Source: Bin87 sp034421995 (lineage in GTDB: Bacteria > Chloroflexota > Dehalococcoidia > Lucifugimonadales > UBA3495). Taken from it: a DNA stretch of 64,000 bases. Numbering within the stretch: position 1 is the stretch's first letter; every line of letters begins with the position of its first letter. This document shows, piece by piece, positions 27,010 to 35,345 of this stretch. The position numbers and the translations under genes were made by a program. Under the pieces are notes generated by a model. That model saw nothing but the letters and a program-made list of their open reading frames with translations, made no database searches and had not been told where the DNA came from. The stretch lies in the NCBI GenBank assembly GCA_034421995.1, contig DAOUJY010000025.1:1-64000 (forward strand). The letters run 5' to 3'.

Positions 27010-27612
27010 ATGACGACTGGTCGATTGCGCAGCGGTAACGTCACTACACCGGAATCCAGACTTTCGGTTTACGAAGCGATCCACAACCGTCGGATGAACA
27101 ACGATTTCTCCGATATGGTTCCCAGCCGGGACGCGCTGCAGCGTATGCTCGACGCCGCGGTGTGGGCTCCGAACCACCGGCTTACCAACCCCTGGCGGTT
27201 CTACGTCTTGGAGAAGCAAGGGGAAGCGCGCGCTCGGGTGGCCCAGTTAGCCTACGACAACCAGTTCGCCCGCAGCGGCAATCATGAAAACGCCGACGGT
27301 AGCCGCCAACGGGTGCTGGACGCGCCGGCCTTGATCTACGTGTACAGCATCCCCGGCGACAACGAGGAGATGACTCACGAAAACTATGCCGCGGCCTGCT
27401 GCGCCGTGCAGAATCTCCTGCTGGCTGCGGTGGCGGAAGGTCTGGCCGGCGATTGGAGCACGGGCAACGTCACCCGTCACCCACAATTGGCGGAGACTCT
27501 GGGAGCCGAGCCTGACTGGATGATGGTGGGCGCATTGTTCATCGGGCAGCCTTCGCGCCCTTCCGCGTCGGTGCGCGCGCCGGCCGATGAAGTCACCGCC
27601 TGGTTGGGCTAG
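27010..27612 (+). CDS. Nitroreductase-family protein
   Basis: 200 residues from ATG 27010, preceded by GGAGG. Family features include AIHNRRMNNDFS near the start (the R-x-S/R-R-x-F/Y flavin motif), AVWAPNHRLTNPWRFYVL, and a C-terminal AAVAEGLAGDWSTG segment. These FMN enzymes use NAD(P)H to reduce nitro compounds, quinones or flavins. It is monocistronic between two intergenic gaps. The specific substrate cannot be told. Confidence 0.88.
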   Translation: MTTGRLRSGNVTTPESRLSVYEAIHNRRMNNDFSDMVPSRDALQRMLDAAVWAPNHRLTNPWRFYVLEKQGEARARVAQLAYDNQFARSGNHENADGSRQRVLDAPALIYVYSIPGDNEEMTHENYAAACCAVQNLLLAAVAEGLAGDWSTGNVTRHPQLAETLGAEPDWMMVGALFIGQPSRPSASVRAPADEVTAWLG

Positions 27613-27846
27613 ATTTATCGCACATCCTCTGTCTTCCGATATGCTCGCGGGACTGTTGCCAGGTCGGAGCAGAACAGCAGTGCAGCGACATCGCCCAGCG
27701 TTGATGGATAAACGGTGCATTGGTGGACTCACTATCGTTTTATACTGGCATTCAAACTCACCGCTAATGCCGACTTTCAATTTGTGGTTCGGCCGGCAGA
27801 TACAGAGTGATGCACCTATAGCGCTCCCAATCGATCCAGGCAGACG

Positions 27847-29316
27847 ATGCGGGCAGATCTACGGGTTTGGATCAGCGCCGGCAAGGCGGAGGTAAACCGT
27901 CCCGTCGGTGACGCATCGACAGCGGCGTTCCGTATCATCTTCGGCCTGCTCGGTCTGGCCGTCGTCATAAGATATTTCGCTCACGGGTGGATTGGCCTGC
28001 TTTACGTTGAGCCGGCTCATCACTTCACCTATTTGGGCTTTGGCTGGCTGGAGCCTTGGCCGGGCCCGGGGATGTACGTCCACTTTGTCGTCCTTGGCCT
28101 GCTCGGCCTGGGGATCGCTGCCGGTTACCGTCCCCGGATTTGCGCCGCGCTGTTCTTCGCCGGCTTCGCCTACGTCGAGTTGCTGGATCGCGCCACCTAC
28201 CTCAACCACCATTACCTGATCATCCTGGTCAGCCTGTTGCTGGCGGCGCTGCCGTTACACCGTAACACCATCCCTGCGTGGTCTTTATGGACGTTGCGTG
28301 CCCAAGTCGGTGTCGTGTACGTCTTCGCTGGCGTGGCCAAGCTGAACCCCGATTGGTTGTTCAATGCCCTGCCCCTGCGCATCTGGTTGTACCAACACGA
28401 GGACCTTCCCATCGTCGGGCCGCTGATGCAGGAAGCGTGGATGGCTTACGCGATGAGCTGGAGCGGCGCGGCGTTTGACCTGGCCATCGTGCCTGCTCTG
28501 CTCTGGCGGCGGACTCGGCCCTATGCTTACGGTGTATTGGTCGCGTTTCACGTGGCGACCTGGGCGCTTTTCCCTCAACTCGGCATATTCCCCTGGTTGA
28601 TGATCGGGCTGACACTGATTTTCTTTGCCCCCGACTGGCCGCGCCGCCTGCTGCGACCCTTAAGGTTGGCGATACTCAAACCGGGTGGGGAAACTACTCC
28701 CCGGGAAGTAAAGCCCTGGCTCAACCGCGCCGCATTGGTTGCCCTGGCGCTGTTCGCCGCGGTCCAGTTGGCGCTGCCCCTGCGGCACTACGTTTATCCC
28801 GGCAACGTTCGTTGGACCGAGGAAGGCTACCTGTTTGCCTGGCGTGTGATGCTAACTGAAAAAGTGGGGTTCGTGCGGTACATCGTGCGCGACCCTGATA
28901 CCCGGCAGTCATGGATCGTCGAACCCGGCGAATACCTGACACCGTTGCAGGTCGAGCGCATGGCATTCCAACCGGAATTGATCCGGCAAACCGCCGATTT
29001 CATCGCGGATGATTTCGCGGACCGAGGCTACCCCAACGTTGCGGTGACCGCCGACGCTTTCGTCGCCTTCAACGGTCGCCCCAACACGCGGCTGATTGAT
29101 CCAACCGTTGACCTGGCGGCTATTGACCCTGGACTTGTCCCGGCACGGTGGGTGCTGCCCCACGGTTCCGAGGCAGAACGGCTCGGCAGTAAGGCGGGCC
29201 AACGCAACCCTAACCGGCGTCGCCGTCGGTGTCGGCGAATCCAACTGTCACGCCCAGCAAGCTCACCACCTCGGTATTCAGCGCGCGCTGCAACTCTTGC
29301 ATTCGCTGGTGGGTAG
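27847..29316 (+). CDS. HTTM-domain protein, vitamin K-dependent gamma-carboxylase-like
   Basis: 489 residues. A membrane domain of several helices (about 25-260) carries YVFAGVAKLNPDWL, which matches the GVKKLDADW segment of human gamma-glutamyl carboxylase that contains catalytic Lys218. A soluble C-terminal domain (about 290-455) begins YVYPGNVRWTEEGYLFAWRVMLTEK, again like the carboxylase. Bacterial homologues exist but their substrates are largely unknown. The final 40 residues are Arg-rich and low-complexity, so the natural stop may have been lost by a frameshift. Confidence 0.75.
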   Translation: MRADLRVWISAGKAEVNRPVGDASTAAFRIIFGLLGLAVVIRYFAHGWIGLLYVEPAHHFTYLGFGWLEPWPGPGMYVHFVVLGLLGLGIAAGYRPRICAALFFAGFAYVELLDRATYLNHHYLIILVSLLLAALPLHRNTIPAWSLWTLRAQVGVVYVFAGVAKLNPDWLFNALPLRIWLYQHEDLPIVGPLMQEAWMAYAMSWSGAAFDLAIVPALLWRRTRPYAYGVLVAFHVATWALFPQLGIFPWLMIGLTLIFFAPDWPRRLLRPLRLAILKPGGETTPREVKPWLNRAALVALALFAAVQLALPLRHYVYPGNVRWTEEGYLFAWRVMLTEKVGFVRYIVRDPDTRQSWIVEPGEYLTPLQVERMAFQPELIRQTADFIADDFADRGYPNVAVTADAFVAFNGRPNTRLIDPTVDLAAIDPGLVPARWVLPHGSEAERLGSKAGQRNPNRRRRRCRRIQLSRPASSPPRYSARAATLAFAGG

Positions 29317-29330
29317 TGCTTCACTTTGAA

Positions 29331-29436
29331 ATCCCGCCTCTAAAGTCAGCCCTACCCATTCCGCCTAACCTCTGCTAGTCTTTCCCCTGCCAACCTACCC
29401 GACCGGCAACACTTAATATTATAAAGGAAAATAACC
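29331..29436 (+). repeat. Duplicated leader, copy 1
   Basis: Starts ATCCCGCC and continues CTAAAGTCAGCCCTACCC, with ACCCGACCGGCA near the end, directly before the start of an 87-residue ORF. It matches 29974-30078 closely for about 80 nt, then diverges into two different AT-rich ribosome-binding segments. Confidence 0.85.
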
Positions 29437-29700
29437 ATGACCCAAACCACACCAGAAACCGCCACGACTAGACCAATGGAAGCTATTGCTGAAATTGTAC
29501 GTAATCATGCAAAGATCATTGACTATACAGATAATCAAATTAGGTTCCATGGTGTAAAATATCATTGGGTTGTATCAGCTGAGTGCAAGAGACGCGGTTA
29601 TCAGCCGACCGACGTGTATAAACATTGGCACTACACCGACGGCAAACGTGAACGGCCAGTTTTCTTGATGGTTTTCAATCTACCGGAATCACCAGAATAA
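29437..29700 (+). CDS. Small protein of unknown function behind a duplicated leader
   Basis: 87 residues, AT-richer than the surroundings, with AAAGGAAAATAACC before ATG. The middle part (IDYTDNQIRFHGVKYHWVV) looks like a small folded domain and the C terminus is basic then acidic. It converges with a CxxC protein, overlapping it by 26 nt. Not recognised. Its roughly 105-bp upstream region is copied before another small gene at 30079, indicating common regulation or mobility. Confidence 0.65.
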   Translation: MTQTTPETATTRPMEAIAEIVRNHAKIIDYTDNQIRFHGVKYHWVVSAECKRRGYQPTDVYKHWHYTDGKRERPVFLMVFNLPESPE

Positions 29701-29917
29701 CGCCACGCCAGTTTTTAAGTAAGCGTTCGCAGTGCTCGCATAGCAGATCTTTCTCATCAGCGTTTGGATTTTCGCGGAGCAACTCATCGATTATTGTTTC
29801 CTCCGTCCCTACCACTAAATTATCGCTTAGGATTTCGCGGTTGGAGCGACAATTCTGGCAAAGGTGGTAAACACAACGTTTATCTTCGGAGTACCAGGCG
29901 ACCCTTATTTCTGGCAT
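29675..29917 (-). CDS. Small protein with two CxxC motifs
   Basis: 80 residues from ATG 29917, six bases after GGAGG; GTG 29923 and ATG 29920 are alternatives. It contains CQNC (with an upstream Cys in RCVYHLCQNC) and CEHC about 40 residues later, enough to bind one zinc ion as a treble-clef or zinc-ribbon unit. An acidic helix (DELLRENPNADEKDLL) lies between them. No family recognised; DNA or protein binding is plausible. Confidence 0.6.
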   Translation of the reverse strand: MPEIRVAWYSEDKRCVYHLCQNCRSNREILSDNLVVGTEETIIDELLRENPNADEKDLLCEHCERLLKNWRGVILVIPVD

Positions 29918-29973
29918 CATCACCCTCCGGCCTGAATTTTAGCGAACCTTACCCCGATTTCCCAGCCCTAAAC

Positions 29974-30078
29974 ATCCCGCCCCTAAAGTCAGCCCTACCC
30001 ATTCCGCCTAACCTGTGCTAGTCTCTCCCTTGCCAACCCCTACCCGACCGGCACATTCAATATACAGAGGTAAAAACC
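29974..30078 (+). repeat. Duplicated leader, copy 2
   Basis: Begins ATCCCGCCCCTAAAGTCAGC and runs to the start codon of a 55-residue ORF. It shares the CTACCCATTCCGCCTAACCT core and ACCCGACCGGCA tail with the copy at 29331-29436 but carries its own ribosome binding site (AGAGGT). Confidence 0.85.
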
Positions 30079-30246
30079 ATGCCTACCGGACCCAACGGAG
30101 AACGCAGGCCAGCAAATACCATCGAAGCCGCAATCCAAGTGGCCCGGATAGCGGTAGGCGATATAGAAGAAGATTACGGTGAAAAGTCGGAAACTAAATC
30201 TGCACAAAATAAAAAGTCAAAAAAGCAGGCCCAAAACAGAAAATAG
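30079..30246 (+). CDS. 55-residue basic protein behind a duplicated leader
   Basis: ATG 30079 to TAG 30246, with AGAGGT upstream. The core RRPANTIEAAIQVARIAVGD followed by acidic residues and a Lys-rich tail (NKKSKKQAQNRK) resembles short uncharacterised bacterial proteins with an R-P-A-x-x-I-x-x-A pattern; that resemblance is from memory and untested. The Lys-rich tail suggests nucleic-acid binding. AT-rich codon use matches the surrounding accessory island. Confidence 0.6.
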   Translation: MPTGPNGERRPANTIEAAIQVARIAVGDIEEDYGEKSETKSAQNKKSKKQAQNRK

Positions 30247-30306
30247 CCTTTAAAATCTGGCTGTGCTATAATATATAAAGGCAGGAGGTAAAAATCCTGT
30301 CGGCGA

Positions 30307-30381
30307 TGGCGCTACGGGTCAGAATCGAACTGACGACGCAAAGGTTTCAAGTCTTCCGCTCTACCCCTGAGCTACCGTAGC
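30307..30381 (-). tRNA. tRNA with serine anticodon TGA but class I shape
   Basis: On the minus strand a clean cloverleaf is seen: acceptor GCTACGG/CCGTAGC, D arm TAGCTCAGGGGTAGAGC, T arm GTCAG-TTCGATT-CTGAC, discriminator G and an encoded CCA (30309-30307). The anticodon loop CTTGAAA reads TGA (serine), with stem GAAGA/CCTTT having four pairs and one A-C mismatch. The variable region is only five bases (GCGTC), whereas bacterial tRNA-Ser normally has a long variable arm. Reading GAA (Phe) would leave a worse stem. Confidence 0.75.
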
Positions 30382-30409
30382 GCACATCGTTATTTTATCA
30401 CGGCGACGC

Positions 30410-30443
30410 AAAAAAGACCCGGCCTGAAATTCGGCCGGGTCTT
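30410..30443 (-). terminator. Rho-independent terminator of the small lipoprotein operon
   Basis: On the minus strand AAGACCCGGCC pairs with GGCCGGGTCTT around an eight-base loop and runs into TTTTTT (plus-strand A tract at 30410-30415). It starts a few bases beyond the lipoprotein stop codon. Confidence 0.92.
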
Positions 30444-30446
30444 CTC

Positions 30447-30698
30447 TTATCTCCCTTCGCAGTAATCCCGTGTTTCCTCTGGCCCGGTATGATCGAGGTG
30501 AATGCTGGCCGCTACTTCCACAATCCGACCACCAACCGCCGTTATATCGAGCTGGTAGTAATCGTAGCCGACTCTGGACAGCGCGTTGCAGGCTCGGTCA
30601 AGTTCCTCGTCGGTGGCATTGGTGATTTCAGTGCTGGACGGTGCACAAGCGATGGCGATGATTCCAGCGATGGTCAAGGTGGCGATCACTTTACGCAT
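30447..30698 (-). CDS. Small lipoprotein of unknown function
   Basis: 83 residues. A lipoprotein signal ends in the lipobox IIAIAC, with Cys18 as the anchor. The mature part is acidic and has two further cysteines (ACNALS and DYCEGR) that could form a disulfide. AGAGGTGG precedes the ATG, and the gene starts 9 nt after the end of the frameshifted TM2-like gene, so they form one operon closed by a strong terminator. Confidence 0.75.
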   Translation of the reverse strand: MRKVIATLTIAGIIAIACAPSSTEITNATDEELDRACNALSRVGYDYYQLDITAVGGRIVEVAASIHLDHTGPEETRDYCEGR

Positions 30699-30707
30699 CA
30701 GCCACCT

Positions 30708-30903
30708 CTAGTTGTACTTCCGGTTGAATTCGGCATCGTCCATGGTCAGATACCGGATGAAAGCCACCAATGCCATCACCCACGCGGCTGGTGGAAATAA
30801 TAGAAACAACAACCGTTTCGGCTTTTCGCCGCAGGTAGAATTGATCCGCGGCGAATGCACCAAGGAAAAACGCGAGCAGTGCTGCCGTGATTTTGGACTT
30901 CAT
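30708..30903 (-). pseudogene. TM2-domain-like membrane protein with an internal frameshift
   Basis: From ATG 30903 (AGGAGG upstream) the frame reads KSKITAALLAFFLGAFAADQ then FYLRR, a TM2-type first helix. The sensible continuation, KPKRLLLFLLFPPAAWVMAL and then VAFIRYLTMDDAEFNRKYN, lies in the +1 frame and ends at TAG 30710-30708. The shift falls near CGGCGAAAAGCC. Joined, it gives about 65 residues with two helices. It may be a decayed gene, a base error in an A run, or programmed +1 frameshifting. Confidence 0.6.
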
Positions 30904-30939
30904 CGGGGAACCTCCTAGCGGTGTGCGGGTACGACTTCC

Positions 30940-31072
30940 TGCCACAGACGCCGTGGTTCCCAATAACACGTTCCCCGCTAGAAGGCGCGTAGGAACGTCG
31001 CCCCGGTAGTGGGAACGTGTGCGGACCGTCAAAATCCGCTTGGCAGTGAGAAAATCCACTGCGTCTGTGGCA
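30940..31072. repeat. Nested inverted repeats upstream of the TM2-lipoprotein operon
   Basis: The outer arms TGCCACAGACGCCGTGG (30940-30956) and CCACTGCGTCTGTGGCA (31056-31072) match at 16 of 17 positions. Perfect 10-base inner arms ACACGTTCCC (30966-30975) and GGGAACGTGT (31011-31020) lie within. In the minus direction this would form a large structured leader 36 nt before the TM2-like start. Confidence 0.75.
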
Positions 31073-31166
31073 CTTTGGACGTTAGCCGAGGTTCCGGGGA
31101 TTGTCAAGGCCGGCAGGATTGACCGGTTGGGTGGCAGGTTCGTAAACGCAAAACCCGTCTAATTTA

Positions 31167-31191
31167 AAGTGTTAACACATTGCTAACACTT
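31167..31191. promoter_or_regulatory. Perfect inverted repeat, possible operator
   Basis: AAGTGTTA (31167-31174) and TAACACTT (31184-31191) are separated by nine bases, a size common for dimeric repressor sites. It lies about 70 nt upstream of the transposase promoter and also upstream of the divergent small operon. Confidence 0.35.
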
Positions 31192-31236
31192 GACCAACAT
31201 CTACGAGTATGTAACGGAATTTCACGACACTCATGC

Positions 31237-31265
31237 TTGACTTATAGTGCCACTAGTGCTATACT
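31237..31265 (+). promoter_or_regulatory. Transposase promoter, leaderless
   Basis: TTGACT (31237-31242) and TATACT (31260-31265) are separated by exactly 17 nt. Transcription should start about 7 nt after the -10, at or next to the ATG at 31273, so the message would have essentially no leader. No ribosome binding site is present, in agreement. Confidence 0.7.
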
Positions 31266-31272
31266 GGTACCT

Positions 31273-32187
31273 ATGGTAAACCGCATCGCCCCAGATAGGC
31301 AGGCCCGCATCCTTAATATGTTGGTGGAGGGCAGCTCAATGCGGTCTATAACTCGGATAGAAAATTGCGCTTTTAATACCGTAAAAAGATGCCTGATTGA
31401 CGCCGGTAAAGCCTGTTGGGATTATCATGACCGGCACGTGAGAGGAATACCGGCGCAATTGGTTCAGTGCGATGAGATCTGGGCTTTCCTCTACGCCAAA
31501 GCAAAGAACGTGGAATCTGCAGCCCGTGCCCCGAAGGAAGCCGGTGATGTTTGGACTTGGACCGCCATTGACTCGGATTCCAAATTGATGATCTCTTGGG
31601 CCGTCAGCACCTCTCGGGACGGCGAAACAGCACTGGAATTGATGGATGACCTACGGGCCAGAACAGCCGGTAGGTTCCAACTCACCACCGACGGATTAAA
31701 TGCCTATCCGGGAGCCGTGGAAGGTGCTTTTGGCGGTAACGTGGATTTCGCGCAGTTGATAAAGATCTACGCCGAAACGCCACCGGAAGAGGCAACCCGC
31801 TATTCGCCTTCGGAATGGGTCGCCAGCCGCAAGGAGGTAATTGTCGGCGATCCGGATGAGGCCTTTATCAGCACCTCTCACGTGGAACGGCACAACCTCA
31901 CCATGCGAATGAGTATGCGTCGTTTCACCAGGTTGACCAACGGCTTCAGCAAGAAATTCGAGAACCACTGCTACGCGCTGGCCATGTATTTCACGTACTA
32001 CAATTTCTGTCGGGCGCACACCACGTTGACCAAAGACAGGGGCGGATACAAGACCACGCCTGCTATGGCCGCTGGTTTGACGGACCGGGTTTACGATATG
32101 GACTGGCTGGTAGAGATGATGAACGCGACGCTGCCTAAACCGGGAAAGCGAGGGCCGTACAAGAAACGGGACGGCTGTGGGGATTAG
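31273..32187 (+). CDS. IS1-family-like DDE transposase
   Basis: 304 residues from ATG 31273. An N-terminal helix-turn-helix region (ILNMLVEGSSMRSITRIENC) is followed by catalytic Asp in VQCDEIWAF, Asp in LTTDGLNAY and Glu in TSHVERHNLTMRMSMRRFTR, the IS1 DDE arrangement with its basic tail. Unlike classical IS1 it is one continuous frame without an InsA/InsB frameshift, as in several non-enterobacterial IS1 relatives. I could not find terminal inverted repeats or target duplications, so the element limits are unknown and it may be a remnant. Confidence 0.8.
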   Translation: MVNRIAPDRQARILNMLVEGSSMRSITRIENCAFNTVKRCLIDAGKACWDYHDRHVRGIPAQLVQCDEIWAFLYAKAKNVESAARAPKEAGDVWTWTAIDSDSKLMISWAVSTSRDGETALELMDDLRARTAGRFQLTTDGLNAYPGAVEGAFGGNVDFAQLIKIYAETPPEEATRYSPSEWVASRKEVIVGDPDEAFISTSHVERHNLTMRMSMRRFTRLTNGFSKKFENHCYALAMYFTYYNFCRAHTTLTKDRGGYKTTPAMAAGLTDRVYDMDWLVEMMNATLPKPGKRGPYKKRDGCGD

Positions 32188-32347
32188 ATGGACTTTAGAT
32201 AGACATTGTTGAGTAGGGTTTAGTTTTGCCATTGACTTTATAAGGCGGGTATGTTATTGTTATAGGTAGATAGACAGGTGGAGATAGGGAATGATACAGA
32301 ATAGTTGACGGCCCAGAACGCAACGCTCCGAGCCGTCTGTTGTCCGC

Positions 32348-32428
32348 CTAAAGGAAGTATTCAACTACCCACTTGGCGATTAGGATAAACAGGAATATCA
32401 CCTGTAAAATCCATGGTCTTGACGTCAT
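32348..32428 (-). CDS. Possible 26-residue single-helix membrane peptide
   Basis: ATG 32428 lies six bases after GGAGG and opens a frame of 26 residues ending at TAG 32350-32348. After a polar start (MTSRPW) it is a continuous hydrophobic helix (ILQVIFLFILIAKWVVEYFL). Size and composition resemble small membrane peptides, including type I toxins. A plus-strand terminator at 32463-32496 lies just upstream of its start, so a convergent antisense transcript is possible. Too short for a statistical coding test. Confidence 0.45.
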   Translation of the reverse strand: MTSRPWILQVIFLFILIAKWVVEYFL

Positions 32429-32462
32429 GGGAACCTCCATTACGTCGAGATACATTCTTACC

Positions 32463-32496
32463 AGTCAGCCGTTGTACCCGGCTGACTAGATTTTTT
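32463..32496 (+). terminator. Rho-independent terminator without an obvious gene
   Basis: AGTCAGCCG (32463-32471) and CGGCTGACT (32479-32487) form a 9-bp stem with a 7-nt loop, followed by AGATTTTTT. The preceding same-strand gene is the transposase ending nearly 280 nt earlier, so it ends either that transcript or a small RNA starting in between. Confidence 0.8.
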
Positions 32497-32514
32497 ACCG
32501 AAAACCGATTAGGC

Positions 32515-32534
32515 TCACATAATCACCTCCCAAT
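32515..32534 (-). other. Extended Shine-Dalgarno followed by AUG-UGA
   Basis: On the minus strand GGGAGGTGATT, a near-complete complement of the 16S 3' end, is followed by ATG and immediately TGA (32520-32515). This start-stop pair lies about 90 nt upstream of the 26-residue peptide. It could be chance, or the end of a short frame, or a ribosome-stalling minimal ORF. Confidence 0.35.
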
Positions 32535-32771
32535 TCCAGTATGTTGCGTTGCACCACCGGGCGATCTAGGTACGGGGAGCGGCTGCAACGCTCGCCGTAT
32601 CTTCAATTATGGGCAGGTTCCGAACTCAAAGTCCACTAGTTTCTAAAGTCGCGTCCAAAAAACAGCTGGACTTTGCGGGTTCAGTGCGGTATAGTAAAAG
32701 ATCGCGCTTTCCCGATTCGGTACGAGGTTATGGGGCGCGTGATTAGAAATTGGGCCTGGCGGCGGGATTGA

Positions 32772-32834
32772 GGATTAGGGCCGGCGGATTTGGGCGGATT
32801 GTGAGGGGTTATTAATGGGATTAGGGCCGGCGGG
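32772..32834. repeat. Direct repeat GGATTAGGGCCGGCGG
   Basis: Two copies of this 16-mer lie at 32772-32787 and 32819-32834 within a G-rich segment. The second copy covers the stop codon and last residues of the imelysin gene on the minus strand. Between the transposase end (32187) and 32771 I see only the small peptide, terminator and start-stop features listed separately. Confidence 0.65.
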
Positions 32835-33872
32835 ATTTTGGCAGGATTTCAAAATGAAGCAGTACCCGCTGGTGCGCCAACTGGACGGGTTCCGGGTTGT
32901 CCAGCACGGCAGATTGCAACGGCTCCGGCAGATCATCGATGGCGGCCAGCGTGGCGGTGAAATGGCCGCGCATCCTGTCGTCGGCCTCCTCGGACACGCC
33001 GCGCACCAGGTCACTGACCCCCAGCCCCGTATCGGGTTCGGCACCCAGGTACACGTCCTGCATACCCAGAACTTGGTTGCGCAGGTCTGCCACGGCGTTG
33101 TGTGCGTTGCCGCCGGGGATTGCCGACGGGTCGGACTTGCCGCCGTCCGCGCCCAATGCTTTGCCCAGCCTCATGTCGTTGATGCTGCGGGTGATGAACA
33201 TCGAGGTGCGCACCACTTCGTCAACCGCCTGTTGCTCAACGAGGGCGACGCCAGCCGTGCCCTTGAAATAGCCGGCGTAGCCTCCCCCGTCAGAGCCGTC
33301 GCCCATCCAGGCGGCCAGAATGCCGGACGTCTCATCCGCCACTACGTCGCCCAGGGCGGTCAAGTACTGGCAGCGTATCCCGCCGGGTTCATCCAGGGAT
33401 TCTAGTACCGCCGGGTCTTTGCCAAAGATGACGTATTCGATGGCGCCCAACCCGCGTTGTGTGGACCCGAAAAACTCCCGTACATCGTTGGCTGAAACGG
33501 ATTCTCTCTTGACCAGCGTGGCTTCGATTCGCTCCGGATCAACCGGCGACCAGTCCACCAGGATGCGGGACCGGCGGTCCATCACCGGACCGAACCACAT
33601 CGCCTGTGAGCGCAGCCATGGCTCCCGGGCATCGCGCCAGGCCGCCCGCGCAGTATCGAGGTTGGCCGGCGTAGGGTCGGAGCACAGGCCGTGGAGCGCG
33701 GCGCGCAATCCGTTCATCCCTTCCGACACCGATTGGAAGCGCGGCACGATCACCTGGTCAGTCAGGCTGGTCAATACGTCCTGGCGCGACGGCGGAGGTT
33801 CCTGGGTACACGCCACCACCAGCAGCAGGGCCAGTATGCTCAACCTGACCCAGTTTCCCGCAATCGTTCTCA

Positions 33873-33873
<1 letters not shown>
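32821..33873 (-). CDS. Imelysin-family lipoprotein (peptidase M75-like)
   Basis: 350 residues from ATG 33873, which overlaps the stop of the upstream gene (TGATG). A lipoprotein signal ends LLLVVAC. The mature part has the imelysin pattern: an N-terminal helical bundle with ARAAWRDAREPW and GLGAIEYVIFGKD, the latter corresponding to the GxHxxE region but with Ala-Ile-Glu and no His. It is the last gene of an imelysin, DUF1111, imelysin operon, an arrangement linked to iron uptake. The C-terminal tail is encoded by a repeat and may be non-native. Confidence 0.85.
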
Positions 33874-35330
<1,457 letters not shown>

Positions 35331-35345
35331 GGGTAGAGGCAGTGG

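Noticed and set aside
30311..30381. Reading the tRNA as tRNA-Phe (anticodon GAA)
   Set aside because: That register leaves two mismatches in the five-pair anticodon stem and a G73 atypical for Phe; the TGA register gives four of five pairs.
31080..32640. Terminal inverted repeats and target duplications bounding the IS1-like gene
   Set aside because: I compared both flanks by eye and found no matching ends, so no full insertion sequence is annotated.
32760..32840. CRISPR-like array from repeated GGATTAGGGCCGGCGG
   Set aside because: Only two direct copies, with irregular G-rich surroundings and no cas genes in the window.
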